In this document: in pieces, positions 27,434-35,836 of the stretch
How positions within the stretch are numbered: position 1 is the first letter of the stretch
Layout of the letters: each line of letters opens with the position of its first letter
Origin: Demequina aestuarii
GTDB lineage: Bacteria; Actinomycetota; Actinomycetes; Actinomycetales; Demequinaceae
Direction: 5' to 3'
Length of the DNA: 64,000 nt
Assembly: GCF_000975095.1 (NCBI RefSeq)
Contig: NZ_BBRD01000001.1
Coordinates: 176,714-240,713 of the forward strand
Translations under genes and position numbers: made by a program
The notes under the pieces: generated by a model
Seen by the model: only the letters and a program-made list of their open reading frames with translations
The model's database searches: none
Told to the model about the DNA's origin: nothing

Positions 27434-30366
27434 TCGTCGACGATGATCTCGCCGAGGTCGTCGTCACCGTCTGCACCCTCGTAAGAGATGGTGACCGCGA
27501 TTGATCCCACCAGGTATCGGTCGCCCACGGACTTTGCGGTCAGAGTGTGGAGCCCGGGCCTCAACTCGCCCACCTCGTCGAAGTCCTTGGCGTCGACGCC
27601 AAGGCTGTTGGCGAAGTCCGAGCCGTGAGCCGTCGAGTCCGCCGCGTTGGCAGACCAGGCAGCCCTGAGCGACTCGGTCGCTGTGACGCGTTCGACGCCG
27701 TTCCAGCGCACAGGCGTCAACGGATCGCCGTCGAGCTCGAGGGTGTCGCCGCTGAGTGCGCGGTCCGCCTCCCACGTGACCCAGTCGACGTTCACGTCCG
27801 CGTCGACATTGGTGGCGAACACGAACTCAGGGGAGGAGTTTCCCGAGACCCACTCGCGGCCCGCGAAGAGGGCGATCCGGGAGTCAGGGAGGTCGGCATG
27901 GCGATAGACCACCGAGAGAGCGAAGCCTGCGTAGTAGGTCCGGTCGTTGTCGAGCCGCGTGGCCGCAGTGGCGATGTCTGCGACTGCCCAGGAGCCAGCG
28001 CCATGCTCGGCTACCAGGTCCGTGACGTCGGCCCGTGACTGGTAATAGTGACGGCGGTCAGGGAGCGGCGACGATCCGTCCATGACCTCGTCCGCTGTGA
28101 TCGACGTGTAGGCATCCGTTCCGGGGGCACGCAGACGAGCCTGTGCGAGATCCGTGGTCCACGCGTCGCCGGCCGCCCGGTTGGCTGACCACTCGAGACT
28201 GGCGTACACAACCTCGGCCTCGGCCGGAATGTCGAGCAACGTGGTCGCAGAGACGGTCTCACCGTCAGCGCGGTTCAGGTTCTCCATCACGAAGGAGTTG
28301 TTGTTGGAGTTGCCGCCCGTGGGGTTGGCCGAGTTGGCGAACATCGCCTGCCGGCACGAGGCGCTCTCCAGGTTGCAGCCCAGCAGTGGGGAGCCCACCG
28401 TGGCAACCGCGAGACCGCCGTCACCCGTGAAGATCGGATCCAGATCCTCCTCGGACTCGGCGATCGCGGTCTCGACCTCATACGAGTACTCGTGCGTGCC
28501 GCCGGACACGTGGAAGCGCGTCTTCGATCCAGGTGCGAGCGGGCCTTCGGGGAGGGCAAGGGGCAAGGTCAAGGAGGCGTCCTCGTTCGGCCCGAGGTCG
28601 TCGTGCACACAGGTCGCGATCGCACGATCGTTGTCGACGTCGCACTCCCAGCCAGCGTTCGAGAGCACCGAAGACTCGGCGAACGCGAGCAGCGCCTCGA
28701 TCCGCTGCGCGCTATTGAGCGCCATCCCGCTGTCGCCCCCCGGCGGTGACGCGAAAGCCAGGCCAGTCGGGAGCTGAATGGTCGCCTCGAGATCAGTCGC
28801 GGAGCCGGCTCCGGTGTTTGACACGGTCATCGACACCTGAGGAGACGAACGAGTGATCTCCAGGTAGTCGAGCGCTCCCGCCGAGAGCCTCAGGTTGGCG
28901 GGCACCACCGTGGGGTCCGTGGGGTCCCTGGGATCCGTGGGATCGGTCGGATCAGTGGGGTCCGGGTCGGTCGGATCCTTGGGCCCCTCGCTATCTCCCC
29001 CGGAGCCTCCCGTGCCATTGCCTCCGCCCGAGCCACCAGTGGCTCCGCCTGTCTCGCCGCCTGTCTCGCCGCCGGCCGAGTCGGAGTCGCCTGGAAGCTC
29101 GCGCCCCGTGAGCTCCCCGCTGGAGCCGCCATCCATCCCCGAGGTGCCGTCGACGACGATCGGAAGGGCCTCCGTCGAGGGCGCTGGCGACGGCGTGGCG
29201 CTGGTTTCCGGGGAGGGCTCCGGCGACAGGGACGGGCCCGAGCTGGGCTCTGTGGCTGGTGACGGTGACGACGACGGCGAGGCCCCCGGGGCCACGGGGC
29301 CCTCCGCGCGGTCGAGTCCGTCTCCGGGCGTCAGCCACCCCACGATGCTGGCACCGCTGATCGCGAGCGCTGTGGCAGCGACGACCGCCGCAGCGGGAAG
29401 CGCAAGGTGCGAGACGACGCCGATGAGGCCGGCGATTCCGCCCGCGCTGGCGGCAGCGCCACCCGCGCTTGCGGCACCCGTTCCCGCGGCGCCTGCGCCA
29501 CCCGCACCGCTTGCGCCCACCGCCGCAGCGCCTTGAGGCCCCAGCGCGCCGCCGATGGGCATGCCGCCGTCAAGTGCTCCCGCACCGAGGACGCCCATGA
29601 ACAGCGGTGCGATGATTCCCCGCATTCCGCGGTTCACGTCTTCGAGTTCGGCGACCAGTGCGGCGCAGCGCTCGCAGTTGCGCACATGGATGTCGACGCG
29701 CGAGTGCTCACGCTTGGAGAGGCCGCCGCGCACGTAGGCGCCCAGCTGCGTGTTGGCCTCGAGGCAGTCTGCGGACTCCGAGCTGTTCAGGTGCTGCTGG
29801 AGATAGGCCTGTCGCAGCGCCTCCCGCGCGCGGTACGCGAGCGCCGCCACGCCGTTCGCGCTGAGCCCGAGCAGCGGGGCGATCTCCTTGGGGTTCTTCT
29901 TCTCGACTTCGGTGTACCAGAGCACCGCCTGCCAGCGTTCGGGCAGGGACTTGAACGCATCGGCCACCATGCCGTGCTCAAAGCCGTCCAGCGCGGGCTC
30001 ATCGGACGAGGGCCCGTACCCGATGGCGGACTCGTAGGGCGACATGTCATCGCGGGGCTTGGTGCGGATGCCCTTGTCGATGATGTCCATGCCGGTGCGC
30101 CGCACGATGGTGAAGAGGTAGGCGCGGAAGGCAAGGTCCGGGCCGTCGCCTCGCTGCAGGGCGCGCAGCACCCGTGAGAACGCCTCCGACACGACATCGT
30201 CGACGTCGCTCGGGGAGTTCGTATATTGATACGCGACCTTCCGAGCCGCGTCCGCATGCCGCTCGTAGAGCACGCCAAAGGCCGCCGAGTCGCCGGCACG
30301 CACGCCGGCGATCAGCTCGGGATCGCTGGACGTTTCCGTCCACAGCGCGATCGCCTCAGATGTCAT
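27430..30366 (-). CDS. ECF sigma factor fused to zinc-finger anti-sigma, membrane and surface domains
   Basis: 978-residue single-chain signalling protein. Residues about 15-90 are sigma region 2 and 130-190 are region 4 (NPKEIAPLLGLSANGVAALA). Near 230 comes a zinc-finger anti-sigma motif HVRNCERC, then one or two membrane segments (about 320-350, LALPAAAVVAATALAISGAS). A Ser/Pro/Thr-rich stalk and a DPTDPTDPTD repeat follow, then about 480 residues of beta-rich exported domain. ECF factors with such C-terminal extensions are known in actinobacteria (ECF53-type), where release of the sigma part is thought to need proteolysis. The signal and target genes are unknown. It is divergent from a GGDEF-like gene. 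Confidence 0.9.
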   Translation of the reverse strand: MTSEAIALWTETSSDPELIAGVRAGDSAAFGVLYERHADAARKVAYQYTNSPSDVDDVVSEAFSRVLRALQRGDGPDLAFRAYLFTIVRRTGMDIIDKGIRTKPRDDMSPYESAIGYGPSSDEPALDGFEHGMVADAFKSLPERWQAVLWYTEVEKKNPKEIAPLLGLSANGVAALAYRAREALRQAYLQQHLNSSESADCLEANTQLGAYVRGGLSKREHSRVDIHVRNCERCAALVAELEDVNRGMRGIIAPLFMGVLGAGALDGGMPIGGALGPQGAAAVGASGAGGAGAAGTGAASAGGAAASAGGIAGLIGVVSHLALPAAAVVAATALAISGASIVGWLTPGDGLDRAEGPVAPGASPSSSPSPATEPSSGPSLSPEPSPETSATPSPAPSTEALPIVVDGTSGMDGGSSGELTGRELPGDSDSAGGETGGETGGATGGSGGGNGTGGSGGDSEGPKDPTDPDPTDPTDPTDPRDPTDPTVVPANLRLSAGALDYLEITRSSPQVSMTVSNTGAGSATDLEATIQLPTGLAFASPPGGDSGMALNSAQRIEALLAFAESSVLSNAGWECDVDNDRAIATCVHDDLGPNEDASLTLPLALPEGPLAPGSKTRFHVSGGTHEYSYEVETAIAESEEDLDPIFTGDGGLAVATVGSPLLGCNLESASCRQAMFANSANPTGGNSNNNSFVMENLNRADGETVSATTLLDIPAEAEVVYASLEWSANRAAGDAWTTDLAQARLRAPGTDAYTSITADEVMDGSSPLPDRRHYYQSRADVTDLVAEHGAGSWAVADIATAATRLDNDRTYYAGFALSVVYRHADLPDSRIALFAGREWVSGNSSPEFVFATNVDADVNVDWVTWEADRALSGDTLELDGDPLTPVRWNGVERVTATESLRAAWSANAADSTAHGSDFANSLGVDAKDFDEVGELRPGLHTLTAKSVGDRYLVGSIAVTISYEGADGDDDLGEIIVDD

Positions 30367-30396
30367 CTACAGGGGCCCCTTCCACGGCAACTCCGA

Positions 30397-30416
30397 GGAA
30401 CGTGGATCTATGTTCC
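30397..30416. promoter_or_regulatory. Inverted repeat between the sigma fusion and the divergent gene
   Basis: GGAAC-N10-GTTCC in the 171-base divergent region, 31 bases before the sigma gene. GGAAC is also the common ECF -35 core, so one half could belong to an autoregulated promoter, but no matching -10 is clear. Confidence 0.4.
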
Positions 30417-30537
30417 CTGTAAGTAGGTGCGCAAAGCAAGAGGTGGGAAGGGCAATAGGTCACATTCGCCGCGAACGGGACGGAAGTTTCTCCAGACTTT
30501 CGCGTCATAGTGGCGCCGCACGCGCGTCTCATCCAGC

Positions 30538-31308
30538 ATGAGCAGTGATACCCAACTCCCCGTGCCAGGTGCGCCCGCGCTCCTGCAGCGGTGGGAGAGC
30601 GCGAGCATCGACTCGGTGTGGTTGCGCCCTGGGGACTGGTACACCCCTGCGACCGAGGCGCTCGTCGAGGCCCTCGAGGCTCGTCTCGACACGGCTCCCG
30701 CTGCCTACCGACTTGGCCAGGCGCGCTCCGCCGCCGGCGTCGGCATCACCGAGGCGATCGACGACATGGCCGTGCTGTTCCGCGCCGCTGGCTTCGAGTC
30801 AGCGCCGATCCGCTCCATCCGCGCCTTGTGCGAGGGATGGACCGCAGGGACCATCCCCACCATGGACGTACCGACGATGACGGATGCGGAGTCTGGCCTG
30901 GGCACCGCTGAGTACCTCTCGCAGCGACTCGCAGAGGTGTACGGCGCCGCAGCGCGCCTCTCGCAGGCGGTGGGCGAAACCTATGCTCTCGTGATGGTCG
31001 ACGTCTCCGTCGAGAGCACTGATCCGTGGCAGCGCATGGCGCGCAATGCTGCGACGGGTGCCGCTCTTCGCGGCGCCTATGGCGAGGGCCACCCGATGGC
31101 ACGGCTGGGCGACGGACTCTACGCGGTGCTCGTTGAGCGCGGCGAGACGCTCGGTGCGGGCCTCGCGTCCTTGCGGGACCATCTGTCTGACCGGGCTACG
31201 GCCATGAAGGTCGACAGTCTGATGCGTCAGCCACCGCGCGTGTGGATCGAGTCTCTCCCCGGTACCCATACGTATGCATGCGAGCTCGTGGAGTCGCTGC
31301 AGCGGTAG
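30538..31308 (+). CDS. Uncharacterised protein with a GGDEF-like C-terminal domain
   Basis: 256-residue cytoplasmic protein; no family recognised with certainty. The first half is helical and Ala-rich. From about residue 145 the pattern resembles a GGDEF/cyclase-like fold: strand YALVMVDVSVES, an Arg-rich helix, then MARLGDGLYAVLVERG, like the R-GDGFAVLL strand pair of diguanylate cyclases, and a final helix. The GGDEF signature itself is absent, so cyclase activity is unlikely. It is divergent from the ECF fusion, which hints at a regulatory link. A strong terminator follows. Confidence 0.7.
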   Translation: MSSDTQLPVPGAPALLQRWESASIDSVWLRPGDWYTPATEALVEALEARLDTAPAAYRLGQARSAAGVGITEAIDDMAVLFRAAGFESAPIRSIRALCEGWTAGTIPTMDVPTMTDAESGLGTAEYLSQRLAEVYGAAARLSQAVGETYALVMVDVSVESTDPWQRMARNAATGAALRGAYGEGHPMARLGDGLYAVLVERGETLGAGLASLRDHLSDRATAMKVDSLMRQPPRVWIESLPGTHTYACELVESLQR

Positions 31309-31324
31309 GAACGCAACCCCGGAC

Positions 31325-31363
31325 GAGGGTCTGGCACCGCGCTGAGGGCGGTGCCAGACCCTC
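31325..31363. terminator. Strong bidirectional terminator hairpin
   Basis: 15-base perfect stem GAGGGTCTGGCACCG and complement with a 9-base loop, between the convergent GGDEF-like gene and the ABC permease gene. Confidence 0.85.
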
Positions 31364-31384
31364 TCCCCGTTTCAGGGGGAGGGT

Positions 31385-32194
31385 CTACGCCCGCCTGTTG
31401 TAGGCGCGGATCGCGAGCGGCGCGAACACGACGACGAGTCCCACGCACCAGGCCAGGGTCCACGCGACGTGGGTCTGCCACTCGCCCATGCCGCCCCAGA
31501 GTGCGCGCAGCGACTCGATCAAGTGCGTGAGCGGGTTGGCGTTGGAGAACGCCTCGAGCCAGCCCGGCATGGTGGACGGGTCGACGAAGGCGCTCGACGC
31601 GAATGTCAATGGGAACAGCGTCATGAACACTATTCCCTGGACCGATCTCTCCGACCGTGCGATGAGCCCCACCAGCATGGGTGCCCACGCGAGGCACAGG
31701 GCGAACAGGATCGCGAGCAGGCAGCCGGCCAGGAAGCTCACGATGTCGGTGGCGATGCGATAGCCCAACACGTAGCCGGTGCCGACCATGATCGTGATGA
31801 GCAGCACGTACCGCACCACGTCGCCGAGCGCTGCGCCGAGCAGGGGAGCGATCCGCGAGATCGGCAGGGCGCGGAACCTGTCGAAGATGCCCTTCGCCAT
31901 GTCCGAGTTCAACTGGATGCCGATGCCGACGGATGCGAAGGCGATGTTCTGCCCGATGATGCCCGGGATCAGGAACACCAGGTAGTCGCTTGCGGAGCCC
32001 GCGATCGCTCCTCCGAAGATGTACGTGAACAGCAGGGTGAACATGATGGGCGACAGGGTGACGTCGATCAGGCCCTCCGGTGTTCGCCACGTCTTGACGA
32101 GCGACCGCTTGGCGAGCACCCACGAGTGCCGGAACACGTCGATGGGGCCGCGGGGGATGATGTCGACGGCACGCGTCACGCTCTCGGTGGTCAT
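31385..32194 (-). CDS. ABC-2 permease, DrrB-like
   Basis: Membrane subunit of a drug or lipid exporter of the daunorubicin-resistance type, 269 residues with about six membrane segments. The family region LPISRIAPLLGAALGD and the exposed FVDPSTMPGWLEAFSNANPL stretch are clear. Its start overlaps the end of the ATPase gene by four bases, and the two form a DrrAB-like pair. The substrate is unknown; a resistance or export role is inferred from the family. Confidence 0.9.
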   Translation of the reverse strand: MTTESVTRAVDIIPRGPIDVFRHSWVLAKRSLVKTWRTPEGLIDVTLSPIMFTLLFTYIFGGAIAGSASDYLVFLIPGIIGQNIAFASVGIGIQLNSDMAKGIFDRFRALPISRIAPLLGAALGDVVRYVLLITIMVGTGYVLGYRIATDIVSFLAGCLLAILFALCLAWAPMLVGLIARSERSVQGIVFMTLFPLTFASSAFVDPSTMPGWLEAFSNANPLTHLIESLRALWGGMGEWQTHVAWTLAWCVGLVVVFAPLAIRAYNRRA

Positions 32195-33174
32195 GCCGTC
32201 TCCTCGCTGCCGTGCGCCTCGCTGGGCACTCGCTGTCGCTCTCCCGTGAGGGTGAAGAACACCTCGTCGAGGCTCGGCAGCTGCAGAGACAGCTCCGTCA
32301 CGGGGATGCCATCGCCACGCAGCCGTGCGACCACATCGGCCAGGGCGCCGTCGTCGACGACGGGCACCGAGTACTCACCTGGCCGGTGCTCGTCGATCGG
32401 CGCACCGTCGGCGGCGACCCCGGCCAGCAGGGCGCGCACGGCCTGGGCATCGGTGGCGTCCGCAGGTCGCACGCGGAGCGTCTGCGAGCCGACCACGCGC
32501 TTGAGGTGGTGCGCCGTGTCATGCGCGATCACCTGACCGTGGTTGATCACCACGATGTCGTCCGCCAGGGCATCGGCCTCTTCGAGATACTGGGTGGTGA
32601 GGAGCACGGACGTGCCCTGGGCCACGATGTCCCGCACCACGTCCCACATGTCCTCGCGTTTGGCGGGGTCGAGGCCCGTGGTCGGCTCGTCGAGGAACAC
32701 CACCTCGGGGTGCCCGGTGAGCGACGCCGCCAGGTCCAGGCGCCGCCGCATGCCGCCGGAGTAGGTCTTGAGGGTGCGGTCGGCAGCCTCGGTGAGGTCG
32801 AACCATGACAGCAGGTCCTTCGCGCGAGCCTTGGCATCGGCACTGCGCATGTTCAGCAGCGCCGCGATCATCAGCAGATTCTCGCGACCCGTGAGCTCCT
32901 CGTCCACCGAGGCGTACTGCCCGGTGAGGCCGATGCGCTTGCGGACCTCGGCCGGCTGACGCTCGGCATCGAAGCCCGCCACTCGGGCGCTTCCACCGTC
33001 CGCGTGCAGCAGCGTCGCAAGAATGCGGACCGCGGTGGTCTTGCCGGCGCCATTGGGGCCGAGCACTCCGAGCACGGTGCCGCGCGGCACCGTGAGGTCG
33101 ACGCCTCGCAGGGCCTTCGTGTCCTTGAAGCTCTTGACGAGGCCTTGGGCCTCTACTGCGTTGTCATTCGCCAT
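32191..33174 (-). CDS. ABC transporter ATP-binding protein, DrrA-like
   Basis: 327-residue ATPase of the daunorubicin resistance exporter family. Walker A GPNGAGKTTAV, signature YSGGMRRRLDLA, Walker B VVFLDEPTTGLDPAKR and the H-loop LLTTQYLEEA are intact, followed by the DrrA-type C-terminal domain. The ATG is at 33174. It is the first gene of a two-gene operon with the permease. No regulator is adjacent. Confidence 0.93.
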   Translation of the reverse strand: MANDNAVEAQGLVKSFKDTKALRGVDLTVPRGTVLGVLGPNGAGKTTAVRILATLLHADGGSARVAGFDAERQPAEVRKRIGLTGQYASVDEELTGRENLLMIAALLNMRSADAKARAKDLLSWFDLTEAADRTLKTYSGGMRRRLDLAASLTGHPEVVFLDEPTTGLDPAKREDMWDVVRDIVAQGTSVLLTTQYLEEADALADDIVVINHGQVIAHDTAHHLKRVVGSQTLRVRPADATDAQAVRALLAGVAADGAPIDEHRPGEYSVPVVDDGALADVVARLRGDGIPVTELSLQLPSLDEVFFTLTGERQRVPSEAHGSEETA

Positions 33175-33245
33175 GGCGACAGACTAGGTCCGTCCTGTGA
33201 CAACTGCGCGGCTGTTCGCCGTGGGCGTGAGGGCCGATGCGCCGG

Positions 33246-33614
33246 TCAGGGAAGGGCCCACACCGCGAGCTCGAGGCCGCTGGGGTCCGTGAAGTGGAAC
33301 CGGCGCCCGCCGGGGAAGTCGAACGGCTCGCGGGTGATGGCGCCACCCGCGGCACGGACCGAGCCGAGCGAGGCCTCGAGATCGCGTGAGAACATCACGA
33401 CGAGCACTCCGCCGGGCTGGACGACCCCTACCTCCGACAGTCCGCCGCACTCCCGGCCGTCAGCCGCGACGATTCCGCGGTAGCCGGGGCCGTACGGCAC
33501 CATCCGCCATCCGAATGCCGCCTCGTAGAAGCGTTCGGAGGCGTGGAGGTCGGTCGCGGGGATCTCGATGTAGTCGGGCGCATGGTGGGTGTGGGGGGAC
33601 TCTGAATCGGCCAT
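33246..33614 (-). CDS. VOC/glyoxalase-family protein
   Basis: 122-residue vicinal oxygen chelate domain, two beta-alpha-beta-beta-beta units: YIEIPATDLHASERFYEAAFGW at the start, and RRFHFTDPSGLELAVW at the end, where the second metal-ligand Glu normally lies. Such single-domain members bind a metal and act as lyases, dioxygenases or resistance proteins; the reaction here is unknown. Its stop is followed after three bases by the GCGCATCGGCC word seen throughout the window. Confidence 0.88.
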   Translation of the reverse strand: MADSESPHTHHAPDYIEIPATDLHASERFYEAAFGWRMVPYGPGYRGIVAADGRECGGLSEVGVVQPGGVLVVMFSRDLEASLGSVRAAGGAITREPFDFPGGRRFHFTDPSGLELAVWALP

Positions 33615-33683
33615 GGGCTCATGCTCGACCGGCGACGGTCAGCCGTCAAGGGGCCAGCCACAGAGCCGTCACGCGCGAGCGAC

Positions 33684-34109
33684 TCAATCCTGCGCGTGGC
33701 GCGACGCAGAGCGCCACAGGACGAGCGAACGCCCCTCGTCCTTGCGGGCGCGCCTGCCGCGCTCGACGATCACCACGGAGCCGGTGGGGCCGGACGCGAA
33801 GACTCGCGATCCGGTGTCGGCGCGTGGTCGCAGCTTCTCGACCTCGGTCTCGAGCCGGTCCACGCGCTTCTGCAGCGCGAGGATGCGCTTGATGCCCTCG
33901 AGGTTGATGCCCTCGTCCTGGCTCATGCGCTGGATCTGACGCAGCGTGGCCACGTCGCGCAGGGAGTACCGCCTGCCGCCGCCGGGGCGTCGCCGCGGGA
34001 TCACGAGCCCCAAGCGGTCGTACTGCCGGAGCGTCTGCGCGTGCATGCCCGCGAGCTCGGCTGCGGCCGAGATCAGGAAGACGGGCTCGTCGACATCGGG
34101 AGTGTCCAC
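33684..34109 (-). CDS. hspR: HspR, MerR-type heat-shock repressor
   Basis: 141-residue MerR-family repressor of the dnaK operon. Helix-turn-helix AELAGMHAQTLRQYDRLGLV, the wing PGGGRRYSLRDVATLRQIQ, and a leucine-type dimer helix at about 70-95. In actinobacteria HspR with DnaK as co-repressor binds HAIR sites (CTTGAGT-N7-ACTCAAG); two such sites lie before dnaK here. The start is GTG at 34109 with AAGGAGG 4 bases upstream. It is last in dnaK-grpE-dnaJ-hspR, giving negative feedback. Confidence 0.95.
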   Translation of the reverse strand: MDTPDVDEPVFLISAAAELAGMHAQTLRQYDRLGLVIPRRRPGGGRRYSLRDVATLRQIQRMSQDEGINLEGIKRILALQKRVDRLETEVEKLRPRADTGSRVFASGPTGSVVIVERGRRARKDEGRSLVLWRSASRHAQD

Positions 34110-34153
34110 GGCGCCTCCTTCCCTGGCCGCACCTGCGGTGCGATCAATCTATC

Positions 34154-34172
34154 GCCGATGCGCGCATCGGCC
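34154..34172. repeat. Palindrome after dnaJ
   Basis: GCCGATGCGCGCATCGGC, perfect over 18 bases (34154-34171), between dnaJ and hspR. It is made of two overlapping copies of the GCGCATCGGCC word in opposite directions. It may act as an RNA hairpin that lowers hspR expression relative to dnaJ. Confidence 0.7.
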
Positions 34173-34175
34173 GGT

Positions 34176-35144
34176 CTACTTCACCGCGTCGCGGTAGAGG
34201 TCCTTGCGCGGGTCGTCCTTGGCGGTCTCCAGTGCGAATGCCTGCAGCACCTCCTTGGCCTTGCGGGTGAGGCGGCTCGGCACCGCGACCTCGACCGTCA
34301 CGAGCAGGTCGCCAGCGCCCTCCTTCGCCTGGAGCCCGCGTCCCTTGAGTCGCAGCGTCTTGCCGCTGGGGGTGCCTGCGGGAATCTTGACCTTGACGCG
34401 GCCGCCGTCCAGCGTGGGCACCTCGACCGTCGCGCCGAGCACGGCCTCGTCGTAGGTGACGGGCACGGCGATCCGCAGGTTGCGCCCGTCAGCGGAGTAC
34501 ACGGGGTGCTTGGCGACGCGGACCGTGAGCAGCAGATCGCCGGGCGGTCCGCCGTTCGCGCTGGGCCGGCCCTTGCCTCGCAGCCGGATCTTCTGGCCGT
34601 CGCGAACCCCCACGGGAAGTCGGGTGGTGATGTCGCCGGTCGCCGTGCGCAGCGTGATGGTCGCTCCCTCGGCGGCCTGGCGGAACGAGACCTCGGTCGC
34701 GGCCGCGATGTCCGTGCCTTTGACCGGCCCGCGCTGGAAGCCGCCGCCGAACAGGTTGCCCAACATGTCTTCGAAGCCCTGTGCGCGGTACTGCGGCCCG
34801 CCGGCGCCGGGCGCCCCCGGCCCACCGGCGCCCCCGCCGAACATGCCAGAGAAGACGTCCTCGAAGCCCGCGCCGCCCGGGCCTCCGGCCTGAAACCTCG
34901 GCCCTCCGCCGCCCATCGCCCGCACGGCGTCATACTGCTGGCGCTGCTGGGGGTCGGACAGCACGCCGTACGCTTCGCCGACCTCCTTGAAGCGCTCCTC
35001 CGACGTCGTGTCGCCGAGGTGCCGGTCCGGATGGAGGTCGCGTGCGAGCTTGCGGTACGCCTTCTTGATCTCGTCCGCGCTCGCATCTTTGGAGACGCCC
35101 AGCGCCGCGTAGAAGTCCTTGCTGAACCAGTCCTGACTCGTCAC
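34176..35144 (-). CDS. dnaJ: DnaJ-type co-chaperone without zinc finger
   Basis: J-domain protein that stimulates DnaK ATPase and delivers substrates. 322 residues: J domain at 1-75 with LHPDRH (HPD motif), a Gly/Phe-rich stretch to about 150, then two beta C-terminal domains. The four CxxCxGxG repeats of classical DnaJ are absent, so it is of the CbpA (type II) build although it sits in the dnaK operon. The start is GTG at 35144 after GGAGG. It follows grpE by 29 bases. Confidence 0.93.
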   Translation of the reverse strand: MTSQDWFSKDFYAALGVSKDASADEIKKAYRKLARDLHPDRHLGDTTSEERFKEVGEAYGVLSDPQQRQQYDAVRAMGGGGPRFQAGGPGGAGFEDVFSGMFGGGAGGPGAPGAGGPQYRAQGFEDMLGNLFGGGFQRGPVKGTDIAAATEVSFRQAAEGATITLRTATGDITTRLPVGVRDGQKIRLRGKGRPSANGGPPGDLLLTVRVAKHPVYSADGRNLRIAVPVTYDEAVLGATVEVPTLDGGRVKVKIPAGTPSGKTLRLKGRGLQAKEGAGDLLVTVEVAVPSRLTRKAKEVLQAFALETAKDDPRKDLYRDAVK

Positions 35145-35173
35145 TGCCCGCCTCCTCTCGGCTCGCTTGGACC

Positions 35174-35767
35174 TTACTCGGGCTGCGACACGATGACGCG
35201 CGCGGGGCGCACCACTCGTTCGCCGATGCGGTGGCCCGGCTGGGCCACGTGCTGGACCGTCGGGACCTCGACGTCAGCGGAGGGCTGAGACATCAGCGCC
35301 TCGTGGAGCTGCGGGCTGAACTCCTCGCCGGCCGCGCCATACGTCGACCAGCCGAAGCGGCCGAGCGCCTCCTCGACCTTGGCGGCGATGGCCTTGAACG
35401 GCCCCTCTTCGAGGTCGCCGTGCTCACGCGCGGCCACGATGTCGTCGAGTGCAGGAATCAGCGCCTCCACCACCTTCGCGGTGGCGACGTCGCCGGCGGC
35501 TTCACGGTCGCGGTCCACGCGCTTGCGGTAGTTCACGTACTCCGCCTGGAGTCGCTGCAGGTCCGCAAGGTGCTCCGCGGCCATCTGCTGGGCGCGATCG
35601 ATCGCATCGGCCGCGCCCTGCTCGTCCGCGTCGGCATCCCCATACTCGCCGTCGTTCATGCCGGCGGCCGCCTCGTTGACGATCGCCTCCGCATCGGCCA
35701 GCGGGTCGTTGTCGCCCCCCTGATCGGGCCGGGGGTTCTCGTCGGGTGTCTGGTTGTTGTCAGTCAT
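35174..35767 (-). CDS. grpE: GrpE nucleotide exchange factor
   Basis: Releases ADP from DnaK. 197 residues from the ATG at 35767, which has GGAGG 7 bases upstream; a longer reading to 35818 is unlikely. A disordered acidic N-terminus is followed by the long dimer helix (ADLQRLQAEYVNYRKRVDRDR) and the beta-wing with the conserved QHVAQPGHRIGERVVRPARV end. Second gene of the HspR-controlled operon. Confidence 0.96.
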   Translation of the reverse strand: MTDNNQTPDENPRPDQGGDNDPLADAEAIVNEAAAGMNDGEYGDADADEQGAADAIDRAQQMAAEHLADLQRLQAEYVNYRKRVDRDREAAGDVATAKVVEALIPALDDIVAAREHGDLEEGPFKAIAAKVEEALGRFGWSTYGAAGEEFSPQLHEALMSQPSADVEVPTVQHVAQPGHRIGERVVRPARVIVSQPE

Positions 35768-35836
35768 GTGAGCCTCCGTGAGCGGCCGCGGCGGCGGGCG
35801 TGGGGCGTGCAGCCCCACGCCCGCCGGGTGGCGGTG

